Assembly: GCF_006717045.1 (NCBI RefSeq)
Contig: NZ_VFPH01000002.1
Span: forward strand, 1,364,001 to 1,428,000
Length of the DNA: 64,000 nucleotides
Direction of reading: 5' to 3'
Origin: Pseudonocardia cypriaca
GTDB lineage: Bacteria; Actinomycetota; Actinomycetes; Mycobacteriales; Pseudonocardiaceae
Shown: positions 26,114 through 34,951 of the stretch, one piece after another
How positions within the stretch are numbered: position 1 is the first letter of the stretch
How the letters are laid out: each line of letters opens with the position of its first letter
Notes under the pieces: generated by a model
Database searches by the model: none
Told to the model about the DNA's origin: nothing
What the model saw: only the letters and a program-made list of their open reading frames with translations
Translations under genes and position numbers: made by a program

Positions 26114-27975
26114 CGCGCCGCCTGCTCGCGCAGCGCGATCCGGTACTGCTCCAGCGGCACCAGGTCGCCGAAGAGCTGGTGGTAGGCGTCGGACTCCTCC
26201 ACCGGGTTGGTGCGCTGCAACCGGGCCTTGAGCTCCGCCACCTGCGCCTCCACCAGCGCCAGCCGAACCCCGGCGATGACACTGCCGACGTAACGGGCCT
26301 CGTCGGTGTTCCGCCTGGGCAGCTCGAGGGGCTCCACGGCCAGCTCGGTGACCAGCGGGCGCGCCTCCTGCGAGCACTCCGCGAGCACCGCCTCCAGCCA
26401 CACGTGGCCCTCGCGGCCGCTGCACACGCCACCCGCGGCCTGCACGGCGCGGTGCACCGCGGCGAACACCGGGTGGACGAAGACCTGCTCGGGCAGCTCG
26501 TCGTAGCTCGGACCGGCCACGGCCGGGATCTGCAGGGCCGCCTTGAGCGCCTCGCGCTGCAGGTGCAGCCGCGGGTCGTCCTTGGGTGGCGGGGTGGGGG
26601 CCTCGCGGCGCCCATTGCGGGCACCGCGCACCGGCTCGGGCGGGGCACCTGCCGCCTCCCGGACCCGCCGGACCACCATCGCGATGTCGTCCCAGCTGGT
26701 CCAGCCCGCGAGGCGGCGGGCGTACTCGTCGCGCAGGTCCTCCCGCTTGATCCGCGCCACCAGCGGCACCGTGCGCTGCAGCGCGGCGACCCGGCCCTCC
26801 GCGGTGTCCAGGTTGTGGTCCCGCAGCATGCTGCGGATCGCGAACTCGAACAGCGGCTCGCGGCGCGCCACCAGGTCGCGCACGGCCGTGTCGCCGTGGG
26901 CCTGGCGCAGCTCGCACGGGTCCTGCCCGTCGGGTGCGACCGCGACGAACGTCTGCGCCGCGAAGCTCTGGTCGCCCTCGAACGCCTTGAGCGCGGCCGC
27001 CTGCCCCGCCGCGTCGCCGTCGAAGGTGTAGATCACCTCGCCGAGGTCGAACGAGTCGTCGCCGATGAGGCGGCGGATCACGGAGATGTGCTCGGCGCCG
27101 AAGGCCGTGCCACAGGAGGCGACGGCGGTGGGCACGCCGGCCAGGTGCATCGCCATGACGTCGGTGTACCCCTCGACGACCACCACCTGACGGCGCTTGG
27201 CGATCTCCCGCTTGGCGAGGTCGAGCCCGAAGAGCACGTGCGTCTTGCGGTAGACCGGCGTGTCGCTGGTGTTGAGGTACTTGGCCTCGATGCCGTCGTC
27301 GTCGAACAGCCTCCGCGCGCCGAACCCGACGACGTCACCGCCGAGGTCCTTGATCGACCACAGCAGCCGCCGGTGGAACCGGTCGATCGGCCCGCGCCTG
27401 CCCTCCTTGGACAGACCGGCCTTCATCAGCTCGTCGAGCGTGAACCCGGCGGCGAGCAGGTGGCGCGTGAGGTTGTCCCAGCCGGCGGGCGCGTATCCGC
27501 AGCCGAAGTGCTGGGCCGCCGCGACGTCGAAGCCGCGACTGGTGAGGAACTGGACGGCCGGTGCCGCTTCCGGCGTGTGCAGCTGCGCGGCGTAGAACTC
27601 GGCGGCCTTCTTGTTGGCCTCGAGCAACCGGGAGCGCGTGCCGCGGTCGCGCTGCACCGAGCTGCCGCCGCCCTCGTAGGTGAGCCGGTAGCCGACCCGC
27701 TCGGCGAGCCGCTCCACGGCCTCGACGAACGAGATGTGGTCCATCTTCATGAGGAACGCGATGGCGTCGCCGCTCTCGCCGCAGCCGAAGCAGTGGAACG
27801 TGCCGTGGCTGGGCCGCACGTTGAACGACGGGGTCTTCTCGTCGTGGAACGGGCAGAGGCCCTTCACCGAGCCGGCCCCGGCGCGGCGCAGGGTGACGTA
27901 CTCACCGATGACCTCGTCGACGCGGACGCGGTCGCGGACCTCCGCGATGTCACTGTCCCGGATCCGGCCCGCCAC
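26110..27975 (-). CDS. dnaG: DNA primase DnaG
   Basis: 621 residues. The start is GTG 27975, giving VAGRIRDSDIAEVRDRV, matching the usual actinobacterial DnaG N-terminus; the frame is open a little further upstream. CHC2 zinc finger: CPFHDEKTPSF and FHCFGCGESGD. Then the RNA-polymerase basic domain and the Toprim motifs VVVEGYTDVMAMH and YTFDGDAAGQAA, and a C-terminal DnaB-binding helical region. Synthesises primers for replication. Usually close to dgt in actinobacteria; here the two are separated by about 7.5 kb of accessory DNA. Confidence 0.96.
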   Translation of the reverse strand: MAGRIRDSDIAEVRDRVRVDEVIGEYVTLRRAGAGSVKGLCPFHDEKTPSFNVRPSHGTFHCFGCGESGDAIAFLMKMDHISFVEAVERLAERVGYRLTYEGGGSSVQRDRGTRSRLLEANKKAAEFYAAQLHTPEAAPAVQFLTSRGFDVAAAQHFGCGYAPAGWDNLTRHLLAAGFTLDELMKAGLSKEGRRGPIDRFHRRLLWSIKDLGGDVVGFGARRLFDDDGIEAKYLNTSDTPVYRKTHVLFGLDLAKREIAKRRQVVVVEGYTDVMAMHLAGVPTAVASCGTAFGAEHISVIRRLIGDDSFDLGEVIYTFDGDAAGQAAALKAFEGDQSFAAQTFVAVAPDGQDPCELRQAHGDTAVRDLVARREPLFEFAIRSMLRDHNLDTAEGRVAALQRTVPLVARIKREDLRDEYARRLAGWTSWDDIAMVVRRVREAAGAPPEPVRGARNGRREAPTPPPKDDPRLHLQREALKAALQIPAVAGPSYDELPEQVFVHPVFAAVHRAVQAAGGVCSGREGHVWLEAVLAECSQEARPLVTELAVEPLELPRRNTDEARYVGSVIAGVRLALVEAQVAELKARLQRTNPVEESDAYHQLFGDLVPLEQYRIALREQAAR

Positions 27976-28014
27976 ATGCAGGAGTCTAGGCAGACCCACC
28001 GACGAGCCGGCGCG

Positions 28015-28140
28015 CTACCGGCGGTGCCGCTCCGGCGCGCGGTCCCGGTCGAGCATCAACGGCACCGCGGCCATCACCAGGAGTACGGCGAGCCCACCAC
28101 CCGCAGCGAGGACGGTGAGCAGTTCCCCGAAGTTCGTCAT
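28015..28140 (-). CDS. Small single-pass membrane protein
   Basis: 41 residues, MTNFGELLTVLAAGGG then LAVLLVMAAVPLMLDRDR and a basic tail: one transmembrane helix with the C-terminus probably inside. It lies 39 bases upstream of dnaG on the same strand. No family recognised; coding status rests on hydrophobicity and placement. Confidence 0.45.
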   Translation of the reverse strand: MTNFGELLTVLAAGGGLAVLLVMAAVPLMLDRDRAPERHRR

Positions 28141-28277
28141 GCCTCCACGATCCGCCCGGCATGCGAAGAGCGGCCTCAGCCAGAGGTATGGATTCCGCAA
28201 GAACAGTCGGCCGTTCGGCCGATGAATCGGGCCACGGCGCCCTCGACCCCGTACGGGTGACGCACCACGTGCATCAT

Positions 28278-28985
28278 ATGACGGTGCGTAACCGGGGGTG
28301 CACTGGCTTCATCCTGATGATCCTGACCACCGCACTGCTGACGGGCTGCGCCGAGTTCCAAGTGCGGATCGAGCCCAGGCAGGCCCCGACCGGCGACGCC
28401 GCAACGGCACTAGCCGCGCTTCCGGTCAAGGGCAGGGCACCGCTCACCGGGTACGACCGCGACCAGTTCGGCCAGAGCTGGCGCGACATCGACCGCAACG
28501 GCTGCGACCAGCGCAACGACGTGCTCGCCCGCGACCTCACCGACGTCGAGTACAAGTCCGGCACCCGCGACTGCGTGGTGCAGTCCGGGACGCTCGCCGA
28601 CCCGTACACCGGCCGCACGATCCCGTTCCGGCGCGGCCAGGACACCAGCGACGACGTGCAGATCGACCACGTCGTCGCGCTCTCCAACGCGTGGCAGACC
28701 GGGGCCCAGCAGCTCGACATCGGGGCCCGCGAGCTGTTCGCGAACGACCCGCTCAACCTGATGGCCACCGAGGGAGCGGTCAACCAGTCGAAGGGCGACG
28801 GCGACGCGGCGACGTGGCTCCCACCCGCCCGGGACTACCGCTGCACCTACGTGGCCCGGCAGGTGGCGGCGAAGGCCAAGTACCACCTGTGGGTCACCGC
28901 CGCGGAACGGGACGCGATCGCCGGCGTGCTGAGCGACTGCCCCGGCCAGGAGCTGCCGCCGGACTCGGGTGTCCCGGGGCCATAG
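28278..28985 (+). CDS. Secreted HNH-type nuclease lipoprotein (DUF1524-like)
   Basis: 235 residues. FILMILTTALLTGC is a lipoprotein signal with the modified cysteine at residue 24. The mature domain has the exported HNH pattern seen in DUF1524/GmrSD C-terminal-like nucleases: FGQSWRDIDRNGCDQRNDVLARDL, DDVQIDHVVALSNAWQTGA with the catalytic Asp-His, and NDPLNLMATEGAVNQSKGD. It would cut nucleic acid outside the membrane, for nutrition or defence. Start ATG 28278 chosen for the signal peptide. It ends 22 bp before the R2 repeat. Confidence 0.82.
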   Translation: MTVRNRGCTGFILMILTTALLTGCAEFQVRIEPRQAPTGDAATALAALPVKGRAPLTGYDRDQFGQSWRDIDRNGCDQRNDVLARDLTDVEYKSGTRDCVVQSGTLADPYTGRTIPFRRGQDTSDDVQIDHVVALSNAWQTGAQQLDIGARELFANDPLNLMATEGAVNQSKGDGDAATWLPPARDYRCTYVARQVAAKAKYHLWVTAAERDAIAGVLSDCPGQELPPDSGVPGP

Positions 28986-29007
28986 ACGAGTGAACGCCCG
29001 CCCGATG

Positions 29008-29508
29008 GGCGTGCACATCGTGTGGTGTCGGTGCACATGGCCGGCGGTGTGTGTCGTGGCGGGAAGGTGTGCACGGTGCCTCTTGTGCGTTCCGCGGAAC
29101 GCGCGCGGTGCCGTTGTGGTGGGGAGACCGTTCCGGTGGGCGCGCCGTACCCGGCTCGGGCCTCCCAGCCTCACCTGTCCGCCCCCGGCTGCTGGTGTGG
29201 CGATCCGGTTCACCTCTCCCCCCCTTATGGAGATGGCTGGGTTGGGTTCACTACCGAATTCCGTGGTTGCGCTGGCGGCCGTCCCCGACGCGGGGGCACG
29301 GCGGTCCCTGACGAACACGAAACCTGGGAGCGACGCAACCGGCTGTGGTCCCGTTCCCACCCCGACCACCCCGGCTGATCATGGACGTTTTGTGCGAGAA
29401 GCCTCATCCCTGGATTGGTCTGACCTGACCGTGCGGGATGGGCTTGGGTGTGAAGGTCGGGACCACAGCAGGTCGCGTGGCACGCAACCGCGGCGGTCTC
29501 GTCCTCGA
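29008..29508. repeat. Composite repeat R2, copy a, left part
   Basis: From GTGCACATCG onward this segment matches, on the opposite strand, the right half of the element at 50943-51837. It holds the palindrome GCGTTCCGCGGAACGC (29087-29102) and one arm (about 29238-29309, containing CTACCGAATTC) of a large imperfect inverted repeat whose other arm is beyond the IS at 30951-31017. No supported ORF. It ends with the 8-bp target duplication GTCCTCGA (29501-29508). Confidence 0.8.
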
Positions 29509-30942
29509 GGCCACGTCCGCGGAGGTGGTGTACAAGATCGCCCCCGCGTGATCTTGGTGAAGGTTATGCGGTGAGCGCCTCGGTTGTCACCGGTGGCTCG
29601 CTGGTGGCCGGGTTGGGTTCGGTGGTGATGATGCGGATGCGGGACTTGGCCAGCAGTTCCAGGCCCATGTAGCGGCGGCCTTCGGTCCATTCGTCGCTCT
29701 GCTCGGCCAGGACGGCGCCGACCAGGCGGATCAGGGCGTCGCGGCCGGGGAAGATCCCGACCACGTCGGTGCGGCGGCGGATCTCCTTGTTCAGCCGCTC
29801 TTGCGGGTTGTTGGACCAGATCTGGCGCCAGATCTCGCGTGGATAGCTGGTGAAGGCCAGTAGCTCGGCGCGGGCCGCTTCGAGGTGTTGGGCCGCGTCG
29901 CGGAAGCGGGGCTCGAGGGCGTCGATGACGCGGTCGTACTGGGCGTGCACGGCGTCGGTGTCGGCCTGGTCGAAGATGGTGCGCACCTGGGTGGCCACGT
30001 GCGGCTGCGCGCTCTTCGGGACGCGGGTGAGCAGGTTGCGCAGGTAGTGGGTGCGACACCGCTGCCAGGCCGCGCCGGGCAACGCGGAGCCGATCGCCGC
30101 GACCAGGCCGGGGTGGGCGTCGGAGATGACCAGCTGCACCCCGGACAGGCCGCGGGCGACCAGTCCGCGCAGGAACGCCAGCCAGCCGGCGCCGTCTTCG
30201 GCGCTGGCGACGTCCAGGCCGAGGATCTCCCGATGGCCATCGGCGTTCACCCCGGTCGCCACGAGCGCGTGCACGTTGACCACGCGGCCGTCCTCGCGGA
30301 CCTTCACCACGAGAGCGTCGACCCAGACGAACGTGTAGGGCCCGTGATCGAGGGGGCGCTGCCGGAACGCGGTGACCTGGGCGTCGAGGTGGGTGGCCAT
30401 CTCCGACACCTGCGATCGGGACAGCGACTTGACGCCGAGCTGCTCGGCGAGGCGCTCGACTCGGCGGGTGGAGACGCCGAGTAGGTAGGCGGTGGCCACG
30501 ACGGTGACCAGGGCCTGCTCGGCGCGGCGGCGGTGGGTCAGCAGCCAGTCGGGGAAGTAGGAGCCCTCGCGCAGCTTCGGCACGGCGAGCTCGACGGTGC
30601 CGGCGCGGGTGTCCCATTCCCGGGCCCGATACCCGTTGCGCCGGTTGACCCGCTCCTGGCTGCGTTCGCCGTAGTCGGCGCCGCAGGCCTGGTCGGCCTG
30701 GGCGGACATCATCGCGTTCGCCAGCGAGGCGATCATCTGCCGGAGTAGATCCGGCGACGCGCCCTGCAGCTGCTGCTCCAACAGTTCGGTGACCTCGATA
30801 TGGTGCGGTGCGGCCATCGTGGTGATCCTCTCGGTGAGTTCCTTGGTCGGTACTCATCAAGATCACGCGGTGGCCGTCTCACATCACGACGCCACGCCGC
30901 TCACCAGCGAGGGACTCGTACACCACCTCTGAGGACGCAGCC
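29509..30942 (-). mobile_element. Intact IS256-family insertion sequence
   Basis: 1434-bp element. Its ends, 29509-29536 and 30915-30942, are imperfect inverted repeats of 28 bp with 23 matches, sharing GAGGTGGTGTAC. It is flanked by the 8-bp direct repeat GTCCTCGA (29501-29508 and 30943-30950), the target duplication length of IS256 elements. Inserted within repeat R2; the homologous uninterrupted site at 51336-51343 reads GTCCCCGA on the minus strand. A single complete transposase gene lies inside, so the element looks recent and potentially active. Confidence 0.93.
29564..30817 (-). CDS. IS256 family transposase
   Basis: 417-residue mutator-type DDE transposase, full length. Catalytic aspartates are seen in YTFVWVDALVVKVRE (D167) and QLVISDAHPGL (D233), and the C-terminal glutamate region NNPQERLNKEIRRRTDVVGIFP is intact. 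CRTHYLRNLL is the conserved segment after the second aspartate. It fills nearly the whole element. No frameshift or stop. Confidence 0.96.
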   Translation of the reverse strand: MAAPHHIEVTELLEQQLQGASPDLLRQMIASLANAMMSAQADQACGADYGERSQERVNRRNGYRAREWDTRAGTVELAVPKLREGSYFPDWLLTHRRRAEQALVTVVATAYLLGVSTRRVERLAEQLGVKSLSRSQVSEMATHLDAQVTAFRQRPLDHGPYTFVWVDALVVKVREDGRVVNVHALVATGVNADGHREILGLDVASAEDGAGWLAFLRGLVARGLSGVQLVISDAHPGLVAAIGSALPGAAWQRCRTHYLRNLLTRVPKSAQPHVATQVRTIFDQADTDAVHAQYDRVIDALEPRFRDAAQHLEAARAELLAFTSYPREIWRQIWSNNPQERLNKEIRRRTDVVGIFPGRDALIRLVGAVLAEQSDEWTEGRRYMGLELLAKSRIRIITTEPNPATSEPPVTTEALTA

Positions 30943-30950
30943 GTCCTCGA

Positions 30951-31355
30951 CCGCCGTGCCCCCAAGTCGGGGACGGCCGGCGACGCAACCACAGAATTCG
31001 GTAGTTGACCCAACCCAGCCACCCTCACAACTGAAGGGGCCGACCGGAACCTGGGGAACACCCGAGAGGCCGAGGAACGGGGCCGGGCGCCGAGAGGCCC
31101 GAGCCGGGAACGGCGCGCCCACCGGCGACTCACCGACCAGGTCGACCCGATGAGAACCGATCAGGACGCAGGGACCGCGCCGCCGGGCGACCATGATCCG
31201 AACTGGCGGTTGCCCATGGCTGTACCGACAACCATGACCGCCCGATACACCGGATCATGCCCACCAAGATCGCGTGTATCGGTTGCCCATGGCTGCCGCC
31301 ACAGCAATAGCGAACCGATACACCGGATCATGCCGCGACCACCCAGCACGAGCAC
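30951..31355. repeat. Composite repeat R2, copy a, right part
   Basis: Continues the R2 sequence after the IS. It contains the second arm (30951-31017, ACAGAATTCGGTAG), a GAGCCGGGAACGGCGCGCCC block, then a 68-bp module from CATGATC to GATCATG (31192-31259) followed by a partial second unit ending GATCATG at 31326-31332. GATACACCGGATCATGCC and GGTTGCCCATGGCTG each occur twice here. Collinear, on the opposite strand, with 50943-51335. No ORF supported. Confidence 0.8.
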
Positions 31356-31366
31356 CGACGCACTGG

Positions 31367-31933
31367 CTAGTCCGCACCCAGCGCCAGCATGAACGCGTCG
31401 GCGAGGTCCGAACCGGACGGGGTGGCGTCCGGGTCGAGCAGCCACTGCACGAGCAGGCCGTCGCAGACCACGATCTGGAAGGTGGCGAGCGCCCTCGCCG
31501 GACCCGCGGGCACCCCGATGATCTCGGTGATCATCGCCGCGACGGACGCGCGGCTCTGCTCGTAGATCGCCGCGAGCTGGGCACGCAGCTCGGGTTGGCG
31601 TTCGGCCTGGGCGAGCGCCTCGGTGAACGCCACGGCGAGCCCGCGGTACTCGGCGAAAGAGGTGATCATCGCGTCCCAGGACGCCGCGAGCAGCGTCTTC
31701 GTGTCGGCGGTCGGCTCGACGGCGAGCGCGAGCGACCGGACTCGCTCGGCCCACTCCTGGAACGACTCCCCCAGCGCCGCGTTGAGCAGTGCCTCCTTGG
31801 AGCCGAAGTGGTAGCCGATCGAGGCGAGGTTCGTGCCCGAGTCGGCCACCAGGTCCCGTGCGGTCGTGCGCGCGTACCCGCGTTTCTCCAGGCAGCGGCG
31901 CGCCGCGGCGAGCAGGTCCTCCCGGTGTCCCAC
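31367..31933 (-). CDS. TetR family transcriptional regulator
   Basis: 188 residues with an N-terminal TetR helix-turn-helix (CLEKRGYARTTARDLVADSG, ASIGYHFGSKEALLNAAL) and a ligand domain with the TetR_C-type ending. Divergent from a cytochrome P450 gene over 47 bp containing the palindrome ATACGTACGTAT. Probably represses both itself and the P450 until a small hydrophobic ligand binds. Confidence 0.88.
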   Translation of the reverse strand: MGHREDLLAAARRCLEKRGYARTTARDLVADSGTNLASIGYHFGSKEALLNAALGESFQEWAERVRSLALAVEPTADTKTLLAASWDAMITSFAEYRGLAVAFTEALAQAERQPELRAQLAAIYEQSRASVAAMITEIIGVPAGPARALATFQIVVCDGLLVQWLLDPDATPSGSDLADAFMLALGAD

Positions 31934-31957
31934 GCGGCGATCCTAGTCACCGGATCT

Positions 31958-31969
31958 ATACGTACGTAT
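31958..31969. promoter_or_regulatory. TetR operator palindrome
   Basis: ATACGTACGTAT is a perfect 12-bp palindrome between the divergent tetR and P450 genes, 11 bases before the P450 ATG. Such ACGTACGT-type dyads are frequent TetR sites. Confidence 0.65.
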
Positions 31970-31980
31970 GATCGGCCGAC

Positions 31981-33306
31981 ATGGACACCGTCCCGGGCCC
32001 CCGCCTCCCACTGGCCGTCCAGACCCCGCTGCTCTGGGGACTCCCCCGCTGGTGGCTCGCCCGCTGCCACCGCCGCTACGGCGACACCTTCGCCGTGCGC
32101 GTGGCGCCCATCGGCACGGTCGTGTTCCTCGCCGATCCCGACGACATCAAGACGGTCTTCGCAGGCGACCCCGCGACCTACCGCGCCGGCGAGGGGAACA
32201 CCGTGGTGGGCGGTGTCCTCGGCGAGAGCTCCCTGCTCCTGTTGGACGGGCAGGAGCACCGCGAACGACGTCGGCAGATGCTGCCCCCGTTCCACCGGGA
32301 CGCGGTGCGCCGCCAGACCGAGCAGATGGCTGCGATCGCCGCCGCGGACGTCGCGACGTGGCCCGTCGGTCGCGAGTTCCGGGTGGCACCGCGGATGTCC
32401 GCGATCACGCTCGAGGTCATCCTGCGCATCGTGATCGGCACGCGGGACGAGCGCCGCCTCGACGCGCTGCGCCGGGCGCTGCCGCCCGTCGTCGACACGG
32501 GGTTCATGGCGGCCGCCGCCATGATCCGTCCGAGCGTGCTCGGCCTCAGGCCGTGGGCCGGTGTGCGCCGCGCGCGTGCCGAGGCCGGCCGGCTGCTCCG
32601 CGCCGAGATCGCGAACTGCCGCACCGACCCCGAACTGGACGAGCGGACCGACGTCCTCGCGATGCTGGTCCGCTCGGCGGACATGACCGACGACGAGCTG
32701 CGCGACCAGCTCATGACGCTGCTGCTGGCCGGTCACGAGACCACCGCCACCGCGCTGTCCTGGACCCTCGAACGGCTCGTGCGCCACCCCGCCGCGCTCG
32801 CCCGTGCGGTGCGCGCCGCGGACGAGGGCGACGACGACTACCTGGACGCGATCGTCCGGGAGAGCCTGCGGGTGCGTCCCGTGCTCTTCGACGTGGTCCG
32901 CAAGCTGACCGCACCCGTCGAGCTGGCCGGACGCAGGCTGCCCGCGGGGGTGACCGTCTCGCCGGCCATCGGGCTCGTGCACAACTCGGCGAGGCACTAC
33001 CCCGACCCGCTGCGCTTCGACCCCGACCGGATGGTCGGCGCCACGCTCACCCCGACCACGTGGCTGCCGTTCGGCGGCGGTGCGCGGCGCTGCCTCGGTG
33101 CGACGTTCGCGCAGGTGGAGATGCGGGTGGTGCTGCGCGAGATCCTGCGCCGCGTCGAGCTGGCCCCCACCACCGCCCGGTCCGAGCGCCAGCGGGCCAA
33201 GCACATCACGCTCGTCCCGCACCGCGGGGCCCGGATCCGGGTCCTCGCCCGCCGCCCGGCGCCGGTGGCCGCGGGCGCCGGCGGCGTAGCGTCGGGATCA
33301 TGCTGA
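31981..33306 (+). CDS. Cytochrome P450
   Basis: 441 residues. I-helix oxygen-activation motif LLLAGHETTATALSW (about 248-262), ExxR in IVRESLRVRP, PERF-type region FDPDRM and heme-binding FGGGARRCLGATFAQVEMR with the ligand cysteine near 370. More like the CYP110/CYP102-type branch (GHETT, PFGGGxRRC) than soluble CYP105-like forms. No ferredoxin adjacent. The short leader places the TetR palindrome at the promoter. Its last seven bases overlap the sigma factor gene, so the two are probably co-transcribed. Confidence 0.93.
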   Translation: MDTVPGPRLPLAVQTPLLWGLPRWWLARCHRRYGDTFAVRVAPIGTVVFLADPDDIKTVFAGDPATYRAGEGNTVVGGVLGESSLLLLDGQEHRERRRQMLPPFHRDAVRRQTEQMAAIAAADVATWPVGREFRVAPRMSAITLEVILRIVIGTRDERRLDALRRALPPVVDTGFMAAAAMIRPSVLGLRPWAGVRRARAEAGRLLRAEIANCRTDPELDERTDVLAMLVRSADMTDDELRDQLMTLLLAGHETTATALSWTLERLVRHPAALARAVRAADEGDDDYLDAIVRESLRVRPVLFDVVRKLTAPVELAGRRLPAGVTVSPAIGLVHNSARHYPDPLRFDPDRMVGATLTPTTWLPFGGGARRCLGATFAQVEMRVVLREILRRVELAPTTARSERQRAKHITLVPHRGARIRVLARRPAPVAAGAGGVASGSC

Positions 33307-34184
33307 CCGACGAGCGGGTGTTCGAGGAGCATCGGGCACATCTCGTCCGGGTCGGCTACCGCATCACCGGCAGCGTCGCCGACGCGGAGGACGCGGTGCA
33401 GGAGGCGTGGCTGCGGCTCGCCGGGCTCGACGAGGAGACGCGGGCGAAGATCCGCGACGAGCGCGCCTGGCTCACCACCGTCGTCGGCCGGCTGTGCCTC
33501 GACCGGCTCCGCTCCGCCGCCGCCCGCCGCGAACGGTACGTCGGCCCGTGGCTGCCCGAGCCGCTGCTCACCACCGGCGAGGCCGACGAACCGCTCGCCG
33601 CGGTGGTGCGCGACGAGGGTGTGCGGATGGCCGCGATGGTGGTGCTGGAGCGGCTGACCCCGCCGCAGCGGGTGGCGTTCGTGCTGCACGAGGCCCTGGC
33701 GCTGCCGTACGCGCACATCGCGGACGTGCTCGGCTGCTCGGAGCCCGCAGCCCGCCAGCACGCGGCACGGGCCCGCCGGATCGTCGCCGACGCCGACCCG
33801 CCGCCACGCGCATCCACGGCGGAGCAGGAGGCCCTGCTGACCCGGTTCGCCGAGGCGATGTCACGGGCCGACGGAGCCGCGCTCGTCGAGCTCCTGCACC
33901 CGGACGTCGTCTGGCTGAACGACTCGGACGGCAAGACGCGGGCGGCCCGCCACCCGGTCGTCGGCGCGGAGAAGGTCACCCGGCTGCTGCTCGGGCTCCT
34001 CGACAGGTACGGCGAGAACATGCTGCGCGGCACGCCCGTGCAGGTGAACGGCGAGCCCGGCATGCGGCTCCCGGCGGGCGTGTCACCGGCCGGCGCGGTC
34101 GGGGTCTTCGCCGTCCGCGACGGCCGGATCGCCGCCATCTACTACCAGGTCAACCCCGAGAAGCTGGCGCACCTGCCGGCTTGA
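33300..34184 (+). CDS. sigJ: ECF41-type sigma factor (SigJ-like) with C-terminal SnoaL-like domain
   Basis: 294 residues: sigma-2 region (VGYRITGSVADAEDAVQEAWLRLA), the linker motif WLPEPLL (about 83) that marks ECF41, sigma-4 region (ERLTPPQRVAFVLHEAL, YAHIADVLGCSEPAARQ), then a SnoaL-like domain with LNDSDGKTRAARHPVVG and the terminal NPEKLAHL. In ECF41 the C-terminal domain replaces an anti-sigma factor. ATG 33300 overlaps the P450 stop. Its 3' end overlaps the convergent carboxymuconolactone-decarboxylase-like gene by 35 bp, the partner type expected for ECF41. Confidence 0.9.
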   Translation: MLTDERVFEEHRAHLVRVGYRITGSVADAEDAVQEAWLRLAGLDEETRAKIRDERAWLTTVVGRLCLDRLRSAAARRERYVGPWLPEPLLTTGEADEPLAAVVRDEGVRMAAMVVLERLTPPQRVAFVLHEALALPYAHIADVLGCSEPAARQHAARARRIVADADPPPRASTAEQEALLTRFAEAMSRADGAALVELLHPDVVWLNDSDGKTRAARHPVVGAEKVTRLLLGLLDRYGENMLRGTPVQVNGEPGMRLPAGVSPAGAVGVFAVRDGRIAAIYYQVNPEKLAHLPA

Positions 34185-34737
34185 GGCGCACCTTGCAGGC
34201 CGCGTCGAAGCCCTGGTCGGTGATACCGAGGGCGTGGTTGAACCGGCCGCGCATGTTCTCCAGCGCGATGGAATGGGTGAGCTCCACGACCCCGGCCCGC
34301 CCGAACTCGGCCTCCAGCTCGGCCACCTGCACGTCGGTCACCGTCATCGGCTGGGCGGTCATCGCGTCGGCGTAGGCGATCGCGAGCCGCTCGGCCCGGT
34401 CGTAGAGCGGGCTGGTCCGGTACTCGTCGATGTGCTGCAGCCGCTGGACGTCGAGCCCGTCGAGGCGCTGCAGCATGGTGCCGAAGTCGACGCACCACGA
34501 GCAGCCCACCACCGTGGCCGTCCGGTACACGGCCAGCTCGCGCACCCGCTTCGGCAGCACGCGGGGCGCCCACTCCTGCACGCCGTCGGCCACCAGCGAC
34601 GCCCAGAACAGCCGAGGGTTGTGCCGGACCACCGCGAACGGCTCCGGGACGTCGCCGAACATCCGGCGCGCCAAGCGGTACACGAGCCGGCCGAAGAACC
34701 CGGCCTCGGACTCGGGAACCGCGGGAATGCGTGGCAT
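34150..34737 (-). CDS. Carboxymuconolactone decarboxylase family (AhpD-like) protein
   Basis: 195 residues with the CMD/AhpD core: RVRELAVYRTATVVGCSWCVDFGTML, containing the redox CxxC and downstream acidic/histidine residues, and ALENMRGRFNHALGI. Likely a peroxidase-type or thiol-disulfide protein. ECF41 sigma factors typically control a neighbouring CMD, oxidoreductase or epimerase gene; an ECF41-like promoter is visible upstream. Overlaps sigJ tail to tail. Start ATG 34737 after GAGGAGGGCGAC. Confidence 0.88.
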   Translation of the reverse strand: MPRIPAVPESEAGFFGRLVYRLARRMFGDVPEPFAVVRHNPRLFWASLVADGVQEWAPRVLPKRVRELAVYRTATVVGCSWCVDFGTMLQRLDGLDVQRLQHIDEYRTSPLYDRAERLAIAYADAMTAQPMTVTDVQVAELEAEFGRAGVVELTHSIALENMRGRFNHALGITDQGFDAACKVRLKPAGAPASRG

Positions 34738-34769
34738 GTCGCCCTCCTCGATGTCGATGTCATCAGGAG

Positions 34770-34796
34770 GACGAGACGGTCCGGGAGTTCGTGACG
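34770..34796 (-). promoter_or_regulatory. Candidate ECF41 (SigJ) promoter
   Basis: On the minus strand CGTCACG (34796-34790), a 16-base spacer, then CGTC (34773-34770). The published ECF41 consensus is TGTCACA-N16-CGTC. The -10 lies 32 bases before the CMD-family ATG. Confidence 0.55.
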
Positions 34797-34951
34797 GCTC
34801 GGGGCGCCGATCCGTTCGTGAACGTGTCGGTTAACGAGCGTTGCCCACTTCACCGTTGATCGCCACCGCCCTCGGGCCCGATCGTGGGCAGACCGCCACG
34901 TGGGGAGACCGACATGACCGAGACCAGCAACGACCGACCGGCGCTCGGGCC

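Noticed and set aside
28985..31366. Repeats around the IS as a CRISPR array or a transposon compound
   Set aside because: Repeated units are not evenly spaced short repeats with unique spacers, and only one IS copy exists, so neither CRISPR nor a composite transposon.
31367..34737. P450, sigma factor and CMD genes as part of a natural-product cluster
   Set aside because: No synthase, ligase or tailoring set is present; each pair is a common regulator-enzyme unit.
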